In this document: positions 43,501 to 50,935 of the stretch, in pieces
Layout of the letters: the number at the start of each line of letters is the position of its first letter
Numbering within the stretch: position 1 is the stretch's first letter
From: JAAXPZ01 sp965215705
GTDB taxonomy: Bacteria; Campylobacterota; Campylobacteria; Campylobacterales; Sulfurovaceae
Length of the DNA stretch: 64,000 bases
NCBI GenBank assembly: GCA_965215705.1
Contig: CBDCEE010000002.1
Span: forward strand, 124,001 to 188,000
Direction of reading: 5' to 3'
Position numbers and translations under genes: made by a program
The notes under the pieces: generated by a model
Told to the model about the DNA's origin: nothing
The model's input: only the letters and a program-made list of their open reading frames with translations
Database searches by the model: none

Positions 43501-44026
43501 TGACCCTGAAAGCTTCGAGCCTTTGGCTGTAGGAGAGGAGGGGATGATCCTCATCGGTGGCACACAGATCATGAAAGGCTATATCGGGGATCCAGACAAA
43601 ACAGCATCTGTGATCAAAGAGATCGACGGGATACGCTGGTATATCACAGGAGACAAAGGCAGGCTTGATGAGGATGGATTCCTCACCATCGTCGATCGCT
43701 ACAGCCGCTTTGCCAAAGTAGCAGGAGAGATGGTAAGTCTGGGACTGGTAGAGCGAGAGATCAGCACTGTTCTGGCTGAAAATGATCAGATCGCTGTCGC
43801 TGCTTTGCCTGATGCCAAAAAAGGTGAAAAGCTGGTGTTGCTCCTCGAAGGCGAGATGGAGATAGCTGAACTCCAAGAGAAGATAAAAGGACTTGGGCTC
43901 AATCCACTGTTTGTACCGAGTGTATATCACAAGGTAGAAGCGTTACCTAAACTAGGTACGGGAAAGGCGGACTTCAAAGGGGCGAAGAAAATGGCAGCAG
44001 CGTTGAGTGAAGGAGAGGCACAATGA
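40568..44026 (+). CDS. aas: LplT-PlsC-AMP ligase fusion (Aas-like acyltransferase/acyl-ACP synthetase)
   Basis: A 1152-residue three-part protein. Residues 1 to about 410 are an LplT-like MFS transporter. Residues about 430-630 form a PlsC acyltransferase with LGNHISFLDW (HX4D) and LFPEGHLSRNG. Residues about 640-1150 are an AMP-forming acyl ligase (FSSGSEGTPKGIALSH near 793, EGYGATETTP, YITGDKGRLDEDG). In E. coli LplT and Aas are separate and re-acylate lysophospholipids. Here they are fused. The start overlaps the regulator stop by four bases and the stop overlaps the next start by four. Confidence 0.93.
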   Translation: MKTLFRIAGFTPYILIIFLNAMTDLGHKIVLQNTIFKAYEGSELIVLTAIVNALILLPFIFLFSPAGYISDKYPKTKVIEYASLLAIGITVLILLSYYMGWFWMAFGLTFVLAAQSAIYSPAKYGLIKEMVGDDNLASANALVQAVTIVSILAGAVVYSMLFEKLLGERSIAPHEILQYVAPLGYLLIGASVIEYLFARRLRGEAVTVDDAVIFESKKYRSLGYLKENLSMIKSNKTVWLSILGLSIFWGISQVIVAIFGEHLKGKLGVTDTVVAQGLLALSGVGIIVGSLLAGRLSRHYIETGIIPLGAMGVTLTTYLLPPLSSQFALGANLFAFGFFAGLFIVPLNALVQFATPTKVLGKVLAGNNFVQSLSMFLFLVVTALFGYFEISSKVLFYIVATIALAGMLYTFIRLPQSLIRYMVKVLFGFRYRITVEGLEQIQAEGKGVLLLGNHISFLDWAMLQIAYPQQIRFVMDRLYYDKWYLKPFLNFFGVIPISTRGSKTALAKVTEALNAGDTVALFPEGHLSRNGHLGTFQRGFEVAAREVEDAIIVPFYLRGLWEDQFSHASQKMKRNSAKDISVSFGKPIGIHSSPAEVKQAVFDLSIYAWRTYTECLPSLQQAWIERAKEVRGKLSMADSTGVEVSGNKFITGTLMIAKGLKPMLKERQNIGLLLPTSVGGSMANMAVLSLGKTVVNLNYSSGTASLLHALKIADITKVVASRQFVTKLKAKGFDLTEVLSQVEVIYLEDIKEKMSRTRGLWMFALVKLLPASVLGSLFIRDAAPEDTAAILFSSGSEGTPKGIALSHRNMMGNIKQTTTLLNPTDEDVMLGTLPIFHSFGLTVTTLLPLIEGIPVVCHPDPTDGFGIGKIAAKYEATMLFATATFFRLYTRNRKLSPLMFKTLRMVVAGAEKLPNEIREEFKKKFGHEIYEGYGATETTPVASVNIPDILMLDSFKPQVGNKPGTVGLPLPGSSFKIVDPESFEPLAVGEEGMILIGGTQIMKGYIGDPDKTASVIKEIDGIRWYITGDKGRLDEDGFLTIVDRYSRFAKVAGEMVSLGLVEREISTVLAENDQIAVAALPDAKKGEKLVLLLEGEMEIAELQEKIKGLGLNPLFVPSVYHKVEALPKLGTGKADFKGAKKMAAALSEGEAQ

Positions 44027-44658
44027 GACTATTTCCAAAAACAAAATGGGGAAAACTGGGAGGGGTATTTTTCGTAGGGGTGATACTCTATATCTTTGGG
44101 CTGCCACTCAATGGATACCTTAGATATCAGCCAAAAGAGGGAGATGTCATTTTCCAGTCTTTGCCTACTGGAGAGCTGACAGAGGTCATTGAAGGTGCCA
44201 CACACTCTCCCTACTCTCATGTAGGAATGCTAGTAGAAAAAGAGGGGAAATGGTATGTCAGAGAGGCTATCGGAACAGTACATGATACTGGATTGTATCG
44301 TTGGATAAGCAGAGGGAGACAGGGAAGCTTCAGTGTCTATAGACTCAAGAAAAAATATCAGAAGTATCTGAAACCAATGATTCAGAGCAGCAAGCAGTTT
44401 CTTGACCGTCCTTATGACATCAATTATGAGATGGACGATGGCAAAATCTACTGCTCTGAACTGGTTTACAAGTCTTACAAACTGGTATCAGGACAGCAGA
44501 TGGGGAAGCTGGCTTCGCTCAAAGAGCTAGACTGGAAACCCTACAAAGACTTTATCCTGTCTATCGAAGATACGATCCCACTAGATAGGGTGATGATCAC
44601 ACCCAAAGACTTGGCTGAGGCAGAACAGTTGGAACAGGTTTTTTCTACCTATAAATAA
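44023..44658 (+). CDS. YiiX/YaeF-type permuted papain-fold hydrolase, membrane-anchored (copy 1)
   Basis: A 211-residue protein with one N-terminal transmembrane helix (residues 10-27). The catalytic parts are SPYSHVGMLVEK (His near 66) and KIYCSELVYKSYK (Cys near 143), as in YiiX (permuted NlpC/P60, LRAT-related, DUF830). GDVIFQSLPTG starts the domain. Relatives cut amides or move acyl groups; the substrate here is unknown. It overlaps the Aas gene and has a paralogue three genes on. Confidence 0.9.
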   Translation: MRLFPKTKWGKLGGVFFVGVILYIFGLPLNGYLRYQPKEGDVIFQSLPTGELTEVIEGATHSPYSHVGMLVEKEGKWYVREAIGTVHDTGLYRWISRGRQGSFSVYRLKKKYQKYLKPMIQSSKQFLDRPYDINYEMDDGKIYCSELVYKSYKLVSGQQMGKLASLKELDWKPYKDFILSIEDTIPLDRVMITPKDLAEAEQLEQVFSTYK

Positions 44659-44688
44659 TACGAAGAGATACGGAATGAAAGGAAAAAT

Positions 44689-45006
44689 ATGACACAAGAA
44701 AAAGGAATAGAGCATAAATATAATGGCACTCTTTTATCAGTTCTTAATTTTTTAGCAGTGTTGGCAGTTTTTGGGTATACGATCTTTTTGATAAATAATT
44801 ATAGTAGAAATACTATATTGGGAAGTCTCTTGACCTTGGGTGTATTTGGTCTATATCTATGGAGAGTTTATGTATCTATAGGAGAGTATAAAAAAGGGTA
44901 CATGAGTACTGCCAAAGGGCTTTTTATCTCCATAGGTGGACTTTTTTTAGTATTTATCGCAGACATTTTTGTGTGTGCCAATAGTGTTAGTTTGAATTTT
45001 CATTAG
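44689..45006 (+). CDS. Small membrane protein
   Basis: A 105-residue protein with three hydrophobic segments (about residues 15-33, 40-60 and 78-100) and no recognised family. It lies 30 bases after the YiiX gene with AAAGGAAAA before the ATG, and the Lgt-like gene follows eight bases on. Its place suggests it serves as a subunit or accessory of this operon. Confidence 0.75.
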   Translation: MTQEKGIEHKYNGTLLSVLNFLAVLAVFGYTIFLINNYSRNTILGSLLTLGVFGLYLWRVYVSIGEYKKGYMSTAKGLFISIGGLFLVFIADIFVCANSVSLNFH

Positions 45007-45014
45007 GAGATCTT

Positions 45015-45698
45015 TTGTTTATTCATTTATTGTTTGATCTATTGTCTTATGGTGTTGCGGGCTATCTCTCATGGAGATATTTTAGAGGGAGTAGCCTTAT
45101 CGAGGATATAGATCTACGCTGGTATTACTATACCATACTGGTGGCTGGATTTGTGATAGGCTCTGTGGGTCTGAGTATGTTCAATAACTACCTCTCCTTG
45201 GGAGGAAAAGTGATCTTGGGAAAGTCTATACTGGGAGCACTTTTTGGCGGGATACTCTTCTCTGAGATATTTAAGTACTTCATGGGAATCAAGGGCTCTA
45301 CGGGGGCGTATTTCGTCCCCTCTTTGGCTATCGGTATTGCGATTGGTAGGATCGGATGCTTTCTGGCTGGGCTAGAGGACTATACCTATGGCGTGGAGAC
45401 GACACTACCATGGGGTGTGGACTTTGGAGATGGTATATCGCGGCATCCTGTGCAGCTCTATGAGAGTGTAGCGATGTTCGGCTTCTTTGGGATTGCCTTG
45501 TGGCGATATAGTGTAGATAGAGCAGGGTTTGAGCGAACGATCTTTTATCAGTTTATTCTCTGGTATGCTTCCCAACGATTTGTCTGGGAGTTACTCAAGC
45601 CCTATGAGACTATAGCATGGGGGATCAATCTGTTTGGATGGATCTGTCTGCTACTGATAGGGTATGCAATGATCTACCTCTATAAAAATAAAAAATAA
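45015..45698 (+). CDS. Lgt-like integral membrane protein (divergent prolipoprotein diacylglyceryl transferase family)
   Basis: A 227-residue protein with about six to seven transmembrane helices. The Lgt family core appears as GIAIGRIGCFLAGLEDYTYG and PWGVDFGDGISRHPVQLYES. True Lgt has GRxxNFxNxE; here the two Asn are replaced (GCFLAGLE), although the Arg and Glu remain. It is therefore a paralogue, and lipoprotein modification is doubtful. The start is TTG with AGGAGA upstream. It lies between a small membrane protein and the Tes-like enzyme. Confidence 0.88.
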   Translation: MFIHLLFDLLSYGVAGYLSWRYFRGSSLIEDIDLRWYYYTILVAGFVIGSVGLSMFNNYLSLGGKVILGKSILGALFGGILFSEIFKYFMGIKGSTGAYFVPSLAIGIAIGRIGCFLAGLEDYTYGVETTLPWGVDFGDGISRHPVQLYESVAMFGFFGIALWRYSVDRAGFERTIFYQFILWYASQRFVWELLKPYETIAWGINLFGWICLLLIGYAMIYLYKNKK

Positions 45699-45710
45699 AA
45701 GGAAAATACA

Positions 45711-47117
45711 ATGGCATTTTATGCACAAAATTATGATCTATTTCTGACAGCAACGCAGAGTTTTTGTCAACAGTGTGACAATCTAGACAGACTGGTTGAC
45801 ACACATGTGGTAACCAAGGACAATGAGGTGTTCTTACGAAAATTCTGCCCCAAGTGTGGAGAGTCGATGGTGAAGATCTCTACAGATTATGCGTATTACA
45901 AACTCTGTGAAGCCTATCTCAAGCAGCCTGATCTTCCGGAGAAGCCATTGACACAGGTATTGCGAGGTTGCCCCTATGACTGTGGGGTCTGCCCACAGCA
46001 CCAGAACCATCCTTGTCTGGCACTGTTCAATGTTACTGATGAGTGTAATATGAAATGCAACATCTGCTACTACGCAGCAGAGCCTGGACTGGGCAACCAT
46101 CGTAGCATGGAGGAAATCTCACAGATGCTGGATACACTACTGGAGACAGAGAGTGAGCCGGACCTTATACAGGTCACAGGGGGAGAACCTACTACCCATC
46201 CACAGATCATAGAGATCCTGCAGTTTCTGAAAAAGTCTCCCGTCAGGCACCTCATGCTCAACACCAATGGTATTCGTATTGCCGAAGATGAGGATTTTGT
46301 CAAGGCACTCAAGAAGCTGGGTGGGGGCTTTGAAGTCTATCTGCAGTTTGATTCTCTAGATGCAGAGGTATTGAAAGATATTCGAGCCAGAGATATGCGT
46401 GAAGTGAGGCTTAAGGCATTGGCGATGTTGGAGAAGTATCGTATCTCTACCACGATCGTCTCTGTGATCAAAAAAGGGCTCAATGATCAAGAGATCCCGC
46501 AGATATTGGCGTTTTCCCGAAAGTACCGTTGTATTCGTGGTGTGGTATTTCAACCTGTCCAAGAGGCTGGACGTATCGAAGCGGAAGGGGATTTCCGTAT
46601 CACACTGAGTGAGATCAGACAGATCATTGTTGAAGATGAGAGTAATCCTTTCAGTGCAGAGGATATGATACCACTCCCCTGTGATCCACACAAGATCGGT
46701 GTAGGCTACGCTGCCAAGACTATGGGTGTAGATGAAAAAGGAGATCCCTACGCCAACCTCATGCCAGTGACGGGACAGATTCCCAAAGAGATGATCACCG
46801 AGCAGAGAGGTACGGTGGCATTTGAGCAAGACAAAGCGTTTGTCAAAACTATCGTAGAGACAGTGAGCCTCGATACTGCCATGGGAGAGAATATTCTCAA
46901 GGAGAAGATCAAAACCAAGCTGTTCTGCTGTTGGCCTAGCTTTTTGAGCCCTGCTGATATGGGATATGAAAATGTCTACCGTATCGTCATTATGGAGTTT
47001 AGTGATATCTACAATTTTGACACGATCAATATCAAAAGAGAGTGCAACTTTATGATAGAACCCAATCGAGTGATACCGTTTAGTACCTACAATATGGGTA
47101 TACCCTTTTCGCAATAA
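45711..47117 (+). CDS. Radical SAM protein, tetraether synthase (Tes/MJ0619)-like
   Basis: A 468-residue radical SAM enzyme. Zinc-ribbon type Cys pairs lie at CQQC (about 19-22) and CPKC (about 46-49). CPYDCGVCPQHQNHPCLAL (about 87-105) is followed by the SAM cluster CNMKCNICYYA (CX3CX2C, about 112-119), VTGGEPTTHPQ and a C-terminal domain with CCWPSF and VIPFSTYNMG. This layout is that of the MJ0619 family, whose archaeal Tes joins lipid tails by C-C bonds. The bacterial substrate is unknown. It sits in an operon with lipid-type genes. Confidence 0.88.
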   Translation: MAFYAQNYDLFLTATQSFCQQCDNLDRLVDTHVVTKDNEVFLRKFCPKCGESMVKISTDYAYYKLCEAYLKQPDLPEKPLTQVLRGCPYDCGVCPQHQNHPCLALFNVTDECNMKCNICYYAAEPGLGNHRSMEEISQMLDTLLETESEPDLIQVTGGEPTTHPQIIEILQFLKKSPVRHLMLNTNGIRIAEDEDFVKALKKLGGGFEVYLQFDSLDAEVLKDIRARDMREVRLKALAMLEKYRISTTIVSVIKKGLNDQEIPQILAFSRKYRCIRGVVFQPVQEAGRIEAEGDFRITLSEIRQIIVEDESNPFSAEDMIPLPCDPHKIGVGYAAKTMGVDEKGDPYANLMPVTGQIPKEMITEQRGTVAFEQDKAFVKTIVETVSLDTAMGENILKEKIKTKLFCCWPSFLSPADMGYENVYRIVIMEFSDIYNFDTINIKRECNFMIEPNRVIPFSTYNMGIPFSQ

Positions 47118-47128
47118 AGGAGTATGAA

Positions 47129-47758
47129 ATGCATATGATTTGGAGATGGGTGTTCTTGATGGGGATGATAATGGGAGTCACACTTTATGCCTCTGCACGT
47201 ACCCACAGTGATACAATGGCTATCCACAGTGGAGATATCATCTTCCAAGATTCCAAATCCTCACAGGCAAAGGCGATCAAGCTTGCCACGCACTCTCAAT
47301 ATTCTCATATGGGAATACTATATATAAAGGGTGATAAAGTCTATGTCTATGAGGCGAGTGCCACGGTACGGATGACAGCACTCAAAAAGTGGATCGATAG
47401 AGGTGTGGGTAAACATTTTGTGATCAAAAGATTGAAAAACGACAAGATACTTACAGCAAAAAATCTTAGAGAAATGCAACGCATAGGCAGGACATTCAAG
47501 GGGCATAAGTATGATACTCTGTTTGGATGGGGTGATAGAAAAATATATTGCTCAGAGCTTGTATGGAAAATATACAAAAGAGCACTGGGGATAAAGATTG
47601 GCAAACTCAAAAAGCTAAGGTCATTCGATCTATCACATCCTGTGGTGAAAGCTAAACTCAGAGAGAGGTACGGAGCGAATATCCCTCTCAATGAGAAGGT
47701 CATATCACCTCAGGATATGTTTGACTCTTCCTCTCTATTTACTACGTATATAAGATAA
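47129..47758 (+). CDS. YiiX/YaeF-type permuted papain-fold hydrolase, exported (copy 2)
   Basis: A 209-residue paralogue of the protein at 44023-44658. A signal peptide or anchor (WVFLMGMIMGVTLYASA) is followed by SGDIIFQDSKSS, the catalytic His in SQYSHMGIL (about 60) and Cys in KIYCSELVWKIYK (about 141). The end (VISPQDMFDSSSL) matches the ITPKDL of copy 1. It is the last gene of the operon, 11 bases after the radical SAM gene, and converges on truA. Confidence 0.9.
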   Translation: MHMIWRWVFLMGMIMGVTLYASARTHSDTMAIHSGDIIFQDSKSSQAKAIKLATHSQYSHMGILYIKGDKVYVYEASATVRMTALKKWIDRGVGKHFVIKRLKNDKILTAKNLREMQRIGRTFKGHKYDTLFGWGDRKIYCSELVWKIYKRALGIKIGKLKKLRSFDLSHPVVKAKLRERYGANIPLNEKVISPQDMFDSSSLFTTYIR

Positions 47759-47764
47759 CGGATC

Positions 47765-48487
47765 TCAGTAGATCACCCGGGCCAGATAGAGCCCCTGTGG
47801 TGGTGCAAGCCTGCGGCTGTGGATGGCTTGAAGGGTAAGCTGTTCTCTGAGCTGTTCCAGCGTGAACTCCTCATTGGCAACACGTACAGCAAAGTCGATC
47901 ATCATTCGTACCTGTGCCCTGAGAAATCCATTGGCTTCAAAATAGATGGCATGGGTGTTGCCTACTGGGCGGATGTAGGCACGATATACTTCTCTAATGT
48001 TGTTCTTGGTTTCAGACCCACTTTTAAGAAAATAGCTAAAATCATGCTCTCCCACAAAGTATCCTAATGCTTTTTGTAGTCGCTGATGATTCTTGATAGG
48101 AATATAGGCGATAAAATCCTCCTCAAATAGAGAGGGTTTGGATGTTTTGAATAGATAGCGGTAGGTACGTATTTTGGCTGAAAATCTGGCGTGAAAAGTA
48201 TTGTCTACGGCTGTGATATGTTTGAAGGTGATCCCTTTTAGTTTGCCATTGAGATGTGTCTGCAGCTTGGCAAGATCCTGCCAAAAATCGGGGAGCTCAA
48301 AATGAATAACCTGCCCCGTAGCATGTACCCCTGCATCTGTCCTTCCTGAGCCGACGATAGGCACTTCGATTCCCAGTGAGCAAAGTGCTGTCTCAATAGC
48401 GGTAGTAACGGTATGAGGTGTGGAGGTCTGCTTCTGAAAGCCTTGGAAGTGTGTGCCATTGTAGGCGATGACTGCTTTGACACGCAT
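47765..48487 (-). CDS. truA: tRNA pseudouridine synthase A
   Basis: A 240-residue enzyme that converts U38-U40 of tRNA anticodon arms to pseudouridine. The catalytic Asp is in VGSGRTDAGVHATGQVIHF. Other family marks are YNGTHFQGFQKQ, FLRAQVRMMI and LAPPQGLYL. I use the ATG at 48487, which shares one base with the stop of the upstream lptF-type gene; a TTG one codon earlier is possible. Last gene in a minus-strand operon. Confidence 0.96.
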   Translation of the reverse strand: MRVKAVIAYNGTHFQGFQKQTSTPHTVTTAIETALCSLGIEVPIVGSGRTDAGVHATGQVIHFELPDFWQDLAKLQTHLNGKLKGITFKHITAVDNTFHARFSAKIRTYRYLFKTSKPSLFEEDFIAYIPIKNHQRLQKALGYFVGEHDFSYFLKSGSETKNNIREVYRAYIRPVGNTHAIYFEANGFLRAQVRMMIDFAVRVANEEFTLEQLREQLTLQAIHSRRLAPPQGLYLARVIY

Positions 48488-49503
48488 CAAAAGCTCGCTT
48501 TTGCTCTTCTAGTGAAGAAGAAGAGACTGGCCGCAAGAAAAAGTAGTGAAACAGCCAGTAGCAATAGTGGTGTACCCTGTTTCCTGAGGATGGAAGCCGT
48601 GACATACACAGCGATCGCTACCCCAAAGCTGACAAGATAGATACCGGATCGCTGATACCTGGGATTGATGATAGAGAATGCAGTGATCAGTCCCAAGACA
48701 AGAAGAGGAGAAAGAGAAAGAAAAATATTGTAAATAAAGAGAGCCATATCATGTTTATTGCTGCCTATGTCACTCCAGCCACGACTCAGCCATTGGACAT
48801 TGGTGTTGTTTTGTGCGTAGTTATAGATCTGCATCTGTTCATAGCGCATCGACTCTATCGTGTGAGGAAGAAAAGTATCTCCCGTACCATGAGAAAGGTT
48901 GAGAGAGAATTGAGCATTATGGTGCTCCATATGCCCTTTGTCTGCGATGACCAATACCCTTTTTTCTTTGTTGTCTGTAGCAAACAGAACCACATCATGA
49001 TAGGTATGGTTTTTTTTGTCACCCAAAAAGACCATATAGTCTCCAAATTTTTGTCCTAAACGATTGGGAGCGATGGTAAGCTCCGCTTCTACGGTTTTTC
49101 TCTTTTCAAATAGTTTATATGCCAGTGTACTTTGTGGAATCGTATAGAGAGATATGATGAGCATAAGGATCGTAAAGAGCAGTGCGGGCAGGGTAAATAT
49201 CTTGAGTAGTTTTGTGGGGGTAAGTCCGAAAGAAAAGAGTGCAATAAGTTCGTTGTCTTCAGAGAGTTTCATGAGTGTGGCAGTAGCTGCAGCGATAAAA
49301 GAGAGCGGCAGGGTATAGAAGATAATATCTGGAAGAAAAAACCCAAAAAGTGTCAAGATCTCTCCCGTATCAAGAGAAATCTTGTTGGAGAGGATAGCGA
49401 TCCTGATAATATAGACAATAGAGAGTATGGAGAAAAAAGGTAAAAATATCAGAAGATAGTTTTTGCCAAAGTGTGAGAGGATAAAGCCCCTGACTTTACC
49501 CAT
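48487..49503 (-). CDS. LptF/LptG-family permease
   Basis: A 338-residue YjgP/YjgQ protein. Three transmembrane helices at the start (with LPLSFIAAATATLMKLSEDNE, the coupling region), a periplasmic jellyroll domain (about residues 130-240) and three at the end (ILVLG-type LLVLGLITAFSI). It is a membrane subunit of the Lpt system that lifts lipopolysaccharide from the inner membrane. In this phylum one copy here may be LptF or LptG. It overlaps the prepilin peptidase start by eight bases. Confidence 0.9.
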   Translation of the reverse strand: MGKVRGFILSHFGKNYLLIFLPFFSILSIVYIIRIAILSNKISLDTGEILTLFGFFLPDIIFYTLPLSFIAAATATLMKLSEDNELIALFSFGLTPTKLLKIFTLPALLFTILMLIISLYTIPQSTLAYKLFEKRKTVEAELTIAPNRLGQKFGDYMVFLGDKKNHTYHDVVLFATDNKEKRVLVIADKGHMEHHNAQFSLNLSHGTGDTFLPHTIESMRYEQMQIYNYAQNNTNVQWLSRGWSDIGSNKHDMALFIYNIFLSLSPLLVLGLITAFSIINPRYQRSGIYLVSFGVAIAVYVTASILRKQGTPLLLLAVSLLFLAASLFFFTRRAKASF

Positions 49504-50248
49504 ACATGATCCAGTTTAAGAACGCCATAGACTGTGTATCAAAAAGATAGATGATCAATGTTGCCAGTGCCAGGAAAGGTACGAAAGGTACCATTGTGTC
49601 TTTGGCAAAGAGAGAGGGCAGTATCGCCAGGATCGCTGAAAGGAACAGTGCCAGAAAGAATCCGGGAAAGCCAAGCAGCGCAGCCATCGTTCCGGCGACG
49701 ATCACATCTGCACCACCCATTGCCTCTTTGCGGGCTACGATAGAGATGATCTTTGCCAATGCCCAGAGACCAAAGGCAGCGACAGCGGCATTGGCAAGAG
49801 GATTGTCCCAAGAGAGCTTGAGAAGATCGGGTTGTATCAATGCCATGAGCAATCCAAAAAAGTTGACACTGTCAGGTACTGCATAGTATTTGAGGTCGAT
49901 CACACTGAGTGCAAAGAGTGCGGTAAAAGAAGCAGCGATAAAAGGGAAATACCAGACAAGCCCCAGTTTGGTATAGATCGCCAGCCATAGAAGTCCGGTA
50001 AAGAGCTCTACGATGGGATATTGCTTGGAGATAGGTACTTTGCAGTAGGCACACTTTCCTCCCAAAAAGATCCATGAGAAAAGTGGGATATTGTGATACC
50101 ACTTTAGTTTTTCATGACAGCTGGTGCAGTGTGACCCGGGGAAGGCAATACTCTCGCCTCTTGGTGTACGGTAGATCACCACATTTAGAAAAGAGCCTAT
50201 CATCAGTCCAAAAATAAAGACAGCAATGCCTAGCGATACAGTTCCCAT
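49496..50248 (-). CDS. Prepilin peptidase (type IV leader peptidase)
   Basis: A 250-residue A24 aspartyl protease with about seven transmembrane helices. The N-terminal methylase-type domain has the four-Cys motif CTSCHEKLKW ... CAYCKVPIS, and the active Asp residues are in SVIDLKYYAVPDSV and GGADVIVAG. It would cut and methylate the pilin-like proteins encoded at 10257-11317. It is in the envelope operon between uppS and lptF. Confidence 0.95.
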   Translation of the reverse strand: MGTVSLGIAVFIFGLMIGSFLNVVIYRTPRGESIAFPGSHCTSCHEKLKWYHNIPLFSWIFLGGKCAYCKVPISKQYPIVELFTGLLWLAIYTKLGLVWYFPFIAASFTALFALSVIDLKYYAVPDSVNFFGLLMALIQPDLLKLSWDNPLANAAVAAFGLWALAKIISIVARKEAMGGADVIVAGTMAALLGFPGFFLALFLSAILAILPSLFAKDTMVPFVPFLALATLIIYLFDTQSMAFLNWIMYG

Positions 50249-50935
50249 TTAAATTCCTCCAAACTTTCTATCTCTCTCTTGAAAGTTCTCTATGATCTCT
50301 TCCAATTCATCTGGCATAAAGTCTGGCCAGAGTGTCTCAGTAAAGAACATTTCACTATAGCTAAGCTGCCAAAGCAGAAAGTTAGAAAGCCTCTGTTCCC
50401 CACTGGTGCGGATCAGCAGATCAATATCTGTATAAGGGCTGTCAAGCGCAGCCCCCAGATTCTCTTCTGTGATCCTCTCTCCCTGTGCCGCAACGCTGTT
50501 GGCCGCACGGACGATCTCATCCCGGCTTCCGTAATTGAGAGCCAGTACCTGTGTGAGACTACGGTTGTTCTTGGTCAATGCTTTGGTTTTTCTAATGGTC
50601 TCTTTAAGCTTGTCGGAGAAGGCAGAGATATCTCCGATCGTTTCAAACTTGGTATCCAGTTCCATATAGGTAGGTACTTCATTGGTTAGGTAGTTATCCA
50701 GCAATTTCATGAGAAAGTTGACTTCCATCTTGGGTCTTTTCCAGTTTTCTGTACTAAAAGCATACAGCGTAAGTGTTTCGATGGTTTCATGTTTGGCGCA
50801 GTAGGTTGTGATAGTTCTGACTGTCTCAGCGCCTACCTTGTGTCCTTGGGTGCGTACTTTTCCCCGTATTTTTGCCCATCTTCCATTCCCATCCATGATA
50901 ATACCCAGATGTTTTAAGTGACTGATGTTATTCAT
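50249..50935 (-). CDS. uppS: Undecaprenyl diphosphate synthase
   Basis: A 228-residue cis-prenyltransferase that makes the C55 carrier lipid. HLGIIMDGNGRWAKIRGK holds the catalytic Asp, and ETLTLYAFSTENWKRP, ALNYGSRDEIV and LLIRTSGEQRLSNFLLWQ are family marks. It starts in an eight-base overlap with coaBC and ends next to the peptidase gene. Confidence 0.97.
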   Translation of the reverse strand: MNNISHLKHLGIIMDGNGRWAKIRGKVRTQGHKVGAETVRTITTYCAKHETIETLTLYAFSTENWKRPKMEVNFLMKLLDNYLTNEVPTYMELDTKFETIGDISAFSDKLKETIRKTKALTKNNRSLTQVLALNYGSRDEIVRAANSVAAQGERITEENLGAALDSPYTDIDLLIRTSGEQRLSNFLLWQLSYSEMFFTETLWPDFMPDELEEIIENFQERDRKFGGI

